Below are positions 7,521-11,707 of a DNA stretch of 11,707 nt, piece by piece. Both the position numbers and the translations under genes were made by a program. A model generated the notes under the pieces. It worked only from the letters and a program-made list of their open reading frames with translations, was not told the origin of the DNA and searched no databases. Each line of letters starts with the position of its first letter. Position 1 is the stretch's first letter. The stretch is from Bacteroidota bacterium (GTDB taxonomy: Bacteria; Bacteroidota; Bacteroidia; Bacteroidales; JAKIYJ01). The stretch lies in the NCBI GenBank assembly GCA_022708585.1, contig JAKIYJ010000025.1, positions 1 through 11,707 on the forward strand. Reading direction: 5' to 3'.

Positions 7521-8507
7521 ATGAAAAGTTTAAAATTTTCTGTCATAATATTGGCAGTTTTATTATCGATATATTTGATAATTCCTACTGGTTGCAACAA
7601 TAGTAAATCCAGAACAGGTAATGATTCTCTACATGGGAGTATAACCATATCTGGTGCTTTTGCACTATATCCGATGGCAAGCAAATGGGCACAGGAGTAT
7701 ATGAAATTGCATCCAGATGTAAAGATTGACATAAGTGCTGGTGGAGCTGGTAAAGGCATGGCAGATGTACTTTCTAATATGGTTGATATTGCAATGGTAT
7801 CGCGTGATGTAACACAGGAAGAAATAAATAAGGGAGCATGGTACATTTCTGTGACAAAAGATGCTGTACTTGCATCTGTTAATAAGAATAATCCTTATTT
7901 AGAAGAATTAAAGAAAAAAGGATTAACCAGAGAAATATTCAAGGATATTTATGTTACGGGGAAAATAAAAGATTGGGGTACAGCGTTGGGAAAAGGGAAA
8001 GCAGAAGGAATCAATATATTTACTCGTTCAGATGCTTGTGGTGCAGCTGAAATATGGGCTAAATTTCTTGGAGTAAAACAGGAGAACCTGAAAGGCGTTG
8101 GTGTTTTTGGAGATCCGGGTATTGCTCAGGCTGTACAAAATGACAAATTAGGATTGGGCTACAATAATGTTATATATTTGTATGATATAAAGACACATAA
8201 GCCTGTAGAAGGGCTTGCTGCTATTCCAATAGACATCGACAATAATGGTAGGATAGACAGTTACGAAAATTTTTATGAAAATCTGGATTCTATTTCAAAC
8301 GCTATAATGACGGGGCGTTATCCGTCTCCACCTGCAAGAGAATTATTTTTTGTTTCAAAAGGAGAACCTCAAAAACCGATAGTAAAAGCGTTTTTAAGAT
8401 GGATATTAACAGAAGGGCAATCTTATGTTAAAGAAGCGGGTTATGTTAAAATATCGGACAAGAGAATAAACGAAGAGTTAAAGAAGTTAGATGGCAATAA
8501 AGAATGA
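7521..8507 (+). CDS. pstS: Phosphate ABC transporter substrate-binding lipoprotein
   Basis: 328 residues from the ATG at 7521. Seen: a lipoprotein signal with hydrophobic stretch 8-21 and PTGC, Cys25 being the probable lipidated residue, so the protein sits in the envelope facing the periplasm. Phosphate-pocket motifs of the PstS type are ISGAFALYPMA (43-53), SAGGAGKGMADV (72-83), MVSRDV (92-97) and TRSDACGAAEIWAKF (168-182), the counterpart of RSDGSGT. An insertion, DIDNNGRIDSYE (238-249), matches a 12-residue EF-hand-type calcium loop. A TTG start 51 bases upstream is unlikely because it falls inside the promoter boxes and would bury the signal peptide. The stop overlaps the pstC start as ATGA, a sign of translational coupling. 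Confidence 0.93.
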   Translation: MKSLKFSVIILAVLLSIYLIIPTGCNNSKSRTGNDSLHGSITISGAFALYPMASKWAQEYMKLHPDVKIDISAGGAGKGMADVLSNMVDIAMVSRDVTQEEINKGAWYISVTKDAVLASVNKNNPYLEELKKKGLTREIFKDIYVTGKIKDWGTALGKGKAEGINIFTRSDACGAAEIWAKFLGVKQENLKGVGVFGDPGIAQAVQNDKLGLGYNNVIYLYDIKTHKPVEGLAAIPIDIDNNGRIDSYENFYENLDSISNAIMTGRYPSPPARELFFVSKGEPQKPIVKAFLRWILTEGQSYVKEAGYVKISDKRINEELKKLDGNKE

Positions 8508-9403
8508 ATTCAAGATTAAGAATCAGATATTTCAAAGAAAAAATAAGTAGTATATGGATGATGGTATGCCTTATATTAGTTATTATTTTACCAATAGGCA
8601 TAGGTTTAGGTTTATGGTATAAATCGAACATTATAATACAGGAATACTCATTTTCTGAACTTTTTTTCAGCAGTGAATGGGCGCCCAATTCAGGAAAATT
8701 TGGTTTTTTATCATTTATTATAAGTTCAGTATGGCTCACAATTTTATCTGTATTAATTGCTGCACCTGTATGTATTTTAAGTGCTATATATCTTACAGAA
8801 TATGCGAATAAGAAGGTGTTAAATATTATGCATCCGGTTATAGATATTCTGGCTGGTATTCCATCTGTTGTTTATGGAGTATGGGGGATACTGTTAATTG
8901 TACCGTTGGTTTCAAAAGTTATTGCTCCGGCTTTTGGTGTTCAAACAGCAGGTTATACATTATTGACAGGTGCTATTGTACTTTCTATAATGATAATTCC
9001 TTTTATATTAAATATATTGATTGAAATATTTAAATCTATACCTCAGGAATTAAAGGAAGCATCACTATCATTAGGTGCTACGTACTGGCAAACAATAAAA
9101 TTAGTATTAATCAGGAAGGCGTTTCCTGGAATTATAAGTGCAATAGGATTAGGCATATCAAGAGCTTTTGGCGAAACTATGGCAGTACTTATGGTTGCGG
9201 GCAATGTTGCAAAAGTACCAAAGGGACTTTTTGACCCGGCTTATCCCCTCCCTGCTTTGATAGCCAATAATTATGGAGAAATGATGTCTGTTCCTATGTA
9301 TGATTCTGCATTACTGCTTGCGGCATTGATATTATTTGTAATAGTTATTGGGTTTAATTTACTGTCACGATTAGCCATTATAAGATACCAAAAAAGAATT
9401 TAA
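8504..9403 (+). CDS. pstC: Phosphate ABC transporter permease PstC
   Basis: 299 residues, inner-membrane permease. Seen: about six hydrophobic segments near 17-38, 68-97, 118-140, 150-175, 207-232 and 268-286. The ABC-permease EAA loop is KEASLSLGATYWQTIKLVL (184-202) with Glu185, Ala186 and Gly191, where the PstB ATPase docks. It is followed by SRAFGETMAVLMVAGN, the conserved GET motif of PstC. It forms the channel as a heterodimer with PstA and receives phosphate from PstS. The start ATG overlaps the pstS stop by four bases, and pstA begins two bases after its stop, so the three genes are one operon. The length is typical of the family. Confidence 0.95.
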   Translation: MNSRLRIRYFKEKISSIWMMVCLILVIILPIGIGLGLWYKSNIIIQEYSFSELFFSSEWAPNSGKFGFLSFIISSVWLTILSVLIAAPVCILSAIYLTEYANKKVLNIMHPVIDILAGIPSVVYGVWGILLIVPLVSKVIAPAFGVQTAGYTLLTGAIVLSIMIIPFILNILIEIFKSIPQELKEASLSLGATYWQTIKLVLIRKAFPGIISAIGLGISRAFGETMAVLMVAGNVAKVPKGLFDPAYPLPALIANNYGEMMSVPMYDSALLLAALILFVIVIGFNLLSRLAIIRYQKRI

Positions 9404-9405
9404 TT

Positions 9406-10266
9406 ATGGCAAAAAAATTTTTAAATATAGAAGAAAAGATATTTAAATTTTTAATGAAATTAAGTACTTTATTTATTATTTTAGTTTTATTATCAATAAT
9501 AATAAGTATTTTTTACAGAGGTTTGCCTGTTTTATCGTGGGAAATGATAAGTCAATCGCCAAAAGGTGGATTTTATTTTGGTAAGGAGGGGGGGATTTTA
9601 AATGCCATAGTTGGAAGTCTTTATCTTTCTGTTGCATCAACTTTACTTGCCACATTGATAGGCATTCCAGTTGCCTTATATATAAATGTATATATGACAA
9701 GGCATCAAAAAATTGCAAGTTTTATAAGATTTTGTCTTGATTTGTTATGGGGAGTTCCTTCTATTGTTTATGGGGCTTTCGGTTTTATTGTGATGGTTTT
9801 ACTGGGTTTAAAAACATCATTATTAGCGGGTATACTAACGGTAACAATATTTATATTACCTATAATAGTACGTTCACTTGATGAAATACTTACAACAGTA
9901 CCGCGTGGTTTACACGAAGCCTCGCTATCGCTTGGTTCCACACGCTCTGAAACATCTTTTAAGGTTTTTTTACGACAATGCAGCGGAGGTATAATAACAG
10001 GAATTTTGCTTGCTTTTGGAAGAGGCATAGGTGATGCGGCTTCTGTCCTTTTTACAACTGGCTATACTGATTACATACCTGATTCACTGGGAAGACCTGC
10101 TGCAACTTTACCATTAGCTATTTTCTTCCAGTTAAGTTCCCCTTTCCCAGAAGTGCAAGATAGAGCTTATGCTGCAACAGTAGTACTTACATTAATTATA
10201 CTTATCATAAGTATAATCACTAGAATAATTTCTAAAAAATATAATAAAAATCAAATAGAATTCTAA
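9406..10266 (+). CDS. pstA: Phosphate ABC transporter permease PstA
   Basis: 286 residues, the second inner-membrane permease of the phosphate importer. Seen: hydrophobic segments near 17-37, 65-95, 115-134, 136-155, 193-215 and 255-273. The WGVPSIVYGAFGF motif (115-127) is shared with PstC, and the EAA loop is HEASLSLGSTRSETSFKVFL (170-189) with Glu171, Ala172 and Gly177. Where classical PstA has a GETAP-like motif, this one reads GRGIGDAASVLFTTGYTDYIP (205-225), so it belongs to a variant subgroup that I have seen annotated as PstA. The ATG is two bases after the pstC stop. No pstB or phoU follows: coding stops at 10266 and transposon debris begins within 60 bases. Confidence 0.93.
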   Translation: MAKKFLNIEEKIFKFLMKLSTLFIILVLLSIIISIFYRGLPVLSWEMISQSPKGGFYFGKEGGILNAIVGSLYLSVASTLLATLIGIPVALYINVYMTRHQKIASFIRFCLDLLWGVPSIVYGAFGFIVMVLLGLKTSLLAGILTVTIFILPIIVRSLDEILTTVPRGLHEASLSLGSTRSETSFKVFLRQCSGGIITGILLAFGRGIGDAASVLFTTGYTDYIPDSLGRPAATLPLAIFFQLSSPFPEVQDRAYAATVVLTLIILIISIITRIISKKYNKNQIEF

Positions 10267-10289
10267 AACTTACTAATAAATTAACGTAA

Positions 10290-10323
10290 ATTCAAGATAA
10301 AAATGACTTTTCGGAGTGAACTC
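10290..10323 (-). repeat. Right copy of the 34-bp imperfect inverted repeat (IS-end-like)
   Basis: Read on the minus strand it begins GAGTTCACTC, continues CGAAAAGTCA and ends TTTTTATCTTGAAT. It pairs with 5100-5133 as an inverted repeat facing inward. Its outer edge coincides with the point where the transposase fragment on the right stops resembling its family. This is what one expects if an element with this end inserted into, or deleted part of, the transposase gene. Confidence 0.6.
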
Positions 10324-10436
10324 AATATTTTTTCTACTAATCCAGATTTTGTCAGATTTTCTCGAAATAACCAAACAGTCTTTTCATCAGGTACCTTATC
10401 ACCACTTGCAAGCCCCAAGAATTTTTTAAAACGAGT
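10324..10436 (-). pseudogene. IS5-type transposase fragment, truncated at both ends
   Basis: In the minus frame from 10436 the translation reads TRFKKFLGLASGDKVPDEKT followed by VWLFRENLTKSGLVEKI. This is the N-terminal DUF772-like region of IS5-family transposases, in which RFLGL, VPDE-T and the WLFRE-L-KSGLVEKLF pattern are typical. An in-frame TAA at 10439-10437 closes it upstream. Downstream, the frame leaves the family and enters the 34-bp repeat, running to a TAA at 10281. The catalytic DDE domain is entirely missing, so it cannot be active. It is evidence of past insertion and deletion between the pst operon and the R-M island. Confidence 0.75.
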
Positions 10437-10490
10437 TTAGATGCAGTTTTGATTTGGTTACTTGTCACAAGATGAAATTGTAGGGAAAAA

Positions 10491-10586
10491 CGGGCTAACG
10501 TTCCTATCATAAAAGAGGTCCTGATAGTAAGCGAAGGATTTGAGTGAATAGCCGTTAGGCACGGACCTTTTATGCTGTGTTATATG
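10491..10586 (-). other. attC-like structured recombination site downstream of the R-M genes
   Basis: Single-strand-foldable site of about 96 bases. On the plus strand the inner arms CATAAAAGAGGTCC (10508-10521) and GGACCTTTTATG (10563-10574) form 12 pairs with a 2-base GA bulge around a 41-base loop. Outside these are unpaired spacers of 8 and 4 bases, then outer boxes GGGCTAACG (10492-10500) and GTTATATG (10579-10586), pairing TAAC with GTTA. This layout of outer AAC/GTT boxes, spacer, inner arms with extrahelical bases and variable loop is that of integron attC sites. On the minus strand the boxes ATATAAC and GTTAGCC each match RYYYAAC and GTTRRRY at six of seven positions. It begins 15 bases after the endonuclease stop, as in gene cassettes. 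Alternatives are an IS end or a structured RNA. Confidence 0.4.
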
Positions 10587-10600
10587 AAGTGGCGGTTTCA

Positions 10601-11434
10601 TCATTTTGTTATTATTAATACCTTACTAACTGCTGTATATGTTTTTCTCCGGAAGGTGAAAACAATCTCATCTTTTTCTGAAACTGTTTCTTTATCAAAG
10701 AAATTATCAATTTTTTGGAATACAAGAGCAAAATCTCTTTTTAACTCCCAACTTCTTTCTGGATTATCTTTATCCAATAAAACAACAAATAATCGGTTAT
10801 CAGATCCAAATCTTTGAGCCCCTTGATTCTCATACATCCAAATTGCCAGATTAGAAGGATTCTTTACAGCATCAATTGGATTATATTTTCGTGGAAGATA
10901 AGTCACTTTTAAATCAAATGGTTGACCATCAAAGAAAATATCAATCCCTTTTATATTTTTGATGGTAGGGATTATCATTCTATGAGTACTTATGTGTTCC
11001 TCAATTAGCACAGTTGTCCAATGATTAAACCAAGTGCAAATCACATAATTTGTCACATCGTCATGAAGTTTTGCCTTAACATTGTTTAATAAATTTTCAT
11101 ATCGGACAATCCTCCTTACATATTCAGTTTGTATCTTTTGGTCTAACTGTCCTTGAACCACGCCCCAAGAAAAAGTTTTGACTTTCAAAAGTTCTTTCTT
11201 CAAATCTTCATCAGAAATAATTGCTCTTCGTTCTTGAATCCTCTTTGAGTATTTTTCCTTGATAAACTCATCAATTACTTTCTCATTTGGATATCTTTCT
11301 AATACTGTTTTAATTATCTCCGTTGCCGTACCTATATTGCTAGCTCCTAAATTTTTAGATAGCATTTTTAAATCTGGCAAGGGAATACAACCAAGTTTTA
11401 AATTCAAAACCTCTTTTTGGCTCAATAATGGCAT
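10601..11434 (-). CDS. Candidate type II restriction endonuclease (PD-(D/E)XK type)
   Basis: 277 residues, no signal peptide, cytosolic. I do not recognise a named enzyme. Seen: a helical N-terminal part rich in charged residues (about 35-125), then a likely nuclease core. Helix LIEEHIS (143-149) holds Glu145 and Glu146. KGIDIFFDGQPFDLKVTYLPR (162-182) gives Asp165, then Asp174-Leu-Lys176 eight residues on, matching the D-x(n)-(D/E)xK active site. The context is decisive: the gene starts 12 bases after the stop of a DNA methyltransferase on the same strand, the usual R-M arrangement. The ATG is preceded by GGGGGAAACACTT, a Shine-Dalgarno-like run not seen before other genes here, which fits acquisition from elsewhere. 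An attC-like site follows its stop. Specificity cannot be read from the sequence. Confidence 0.65.
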   Translation of the reverse strand: MPLLSQKEVLNLKLGCIPLPDLKMLSKNLGASNIGTATEIIKTVLERYPNEKVIDEFIKEKYSKRIQERRAIISDEDLKKELLKVKTFSWGVVQGQLDQKIQTEYVRRIVRYENLLNNVKAKLHDDVTNYVICTWFNHWTTVLIEEHISTHRMIIPTIKNIKGIDIFFDGQPFDLKVTYLPRKYNPIDAVKNPSNLAIWMYENQGAQRFGSDNRLFVVLLDKDNPERSWELKRDFALVFQKIDNFFDKETVSEKDEIVFTFRRKTYTAVSKVLIITK

Positions 11435-11446
11435 AAGTGTTTCCCC

Positions 11447-11707
11447 CTATTTTTTCTTAAAAAGCATAATATATTCATGTTTAAAAATATAGAACCCACC
11501 GACCAATGCTCTGTAACGCCAAAGTTCTTTTTGATTTCTCTTTGCCCTTGTTTCTTCAAAATTTTTTACAATTATACTTTTCAATAAGTACCCTCTTTTT
11601 AAGACCTCCTGTATACAGTAAAATCCCAAGGGTATCCATTCACCTTTAGAATATTTGTCCCCAATAACTAACGCAAAGTAACGGCCCTTTTCTAAATATG
11701 GGGTTGC
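11447..11707 (-). CDS. DNA methyltransferase, C-terminal part (cut by window edge)
   Basis: The frame is open to the right edge and gives 86 codons before TAG. The internal TTG at 11629 is not a start. Seen: GRYFALVIGDKYSKGEWIPL, then FYCIQEVLKRGYLLKSIIVK, then an ELWRYRALVGGFYIFKHEYI stretch and the terminal MLFKKK. This is the typical end of amino (N4-cytosine or N6-adenine) DNA methyltransferases: a V-IGD strand, a helix with a GY/GF turn, a loop carrying W-YR, and a final F-F-HEYI-FKK strand. The SAM-binding and (D/N/S)PP(Y/W) motifs lie outside the window, so the target base is unknown. It would protect host DNA from the endonuclease encoded immediately downstream. Confidence 0.75.
   Translation of the reverse strand, partial: ATPYLEKGRYFALVIGDKYSKGEWIPLGFYCIQEVLKRGYLLKSIIVKNFEETRAKRNQKELWRYRALVGGFYIFKHEYIMLFKKK

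Larger units (their letters stand above)
10267..10600. other. Gene-free junction between the pst operon and the R-M island
   Basis: About 330 bases without an intact gene. From left to right it holds the spacer after pstA, the right 34-bp repeat, the truncated IS5-type transposase, about 50 bases with nothing recognisable (10440-10490), and the attC-like structure. Base composition rises in GC from about 10400 on. No pstB remnant could be read here in any frame. Confidence 0.6.

Noticed and set aside
7379..7846. 155-codon open frame on the minus strand opposite pstS
   Set aside because: It overlaps the clear pstS coding region and the pst promoter, and its translation has no recognisable motifs. 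It is a shadow of the real gene.
9768..10028. 86-codon minus-strand frame opposite pstA
   Set aside because: Pro- and Ser-rich antisense reading of a well-supported membrane protein; no independent support.
10508..10574. Intrinsic terminator of the R-M genes
   Set aside because: The stem encloses a 41-base loop and the arms are far apart. No compact GC-rich stem with a T-tract is present, so a recombination-type structure fits better.
11447..11629. Independent 60-residue gene starting at 11629
   Set aside because: The start is an internal TTG. The same frame continues upstream to the window edge with methyltransferase-like sequence, so it is the end of a larger gene.

Overview
The window looks like chromosomal DNA from an AT-rich Bacteroidota (Bacteroidetes) bacterium. 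Four things support this. There are TAnnTTTG promoter -7 boxes with very short leaders, and almost no Shine-Dalgarno sequences. A secreted protein carries a type IX secretion (T9SS) C-terminal sorting domain. There is a 29-residue basic COX24/AURKAIP1-type protein between HU and RNase G. There is a DUF5063 protein and a DUF4369-like TlpA-type thioredoxin. No rRNA, tRNA or CRISPR array is visible.

Layout. Positions 1-2307 hold a leftward run of housekeeping genes in the order HU, COX24-like ribosomal peptide, RNase E/G, and recX (cut by the left edge). dapB (lysine/diaminopimelate synthesis) follows on the same strand. It is divergent from a 610-residue secreted T9SS cargo protein with immunoglobulin-like repeats (3265-5097). 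Next come a leftward TlpA-like thioredoxin protein and a leftward DUF5063 protein. Divergent from these is a tightly packed rightward phosphate-uptake operon, pstS-pstC-pstA (7521-10266).

The right part (10267-11707) is accessory DNA. Directly after pstA there is a 34-bp repeat whose inverted partner lies at 5100-5133. The repeat cuts into a fragment of an IS5-type transposase. Beyond that are a strongly structured attC-like site and a leftward restriction-modification pair: the C-terminus of a DNA methyltransferase entering from the right edge, then a candidate PD-(D/E)XK endonuclease. pstB and phoU, which normally follow pstA, are not here.

How the genes fit together. HU, the ribosomal peptide and RNase G form a nucleoid/translation/RNA-processing cluster. 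PstS, PstC and PstA would form the binding protein and membrane channel of a high-affinity phosphate importer that needs a PstB ATPase encoded elsewhere. The R-M pair is a defence module that appears to have arrived as an integron-cassette-like or mobile unit next to a dead insertion sequence. The most interesting points are the cassette-like R-M island, the inverted repeats bounding the 5.2-kb thioredoxin/DUF5063/pst segment, and the incomplete pst operon.
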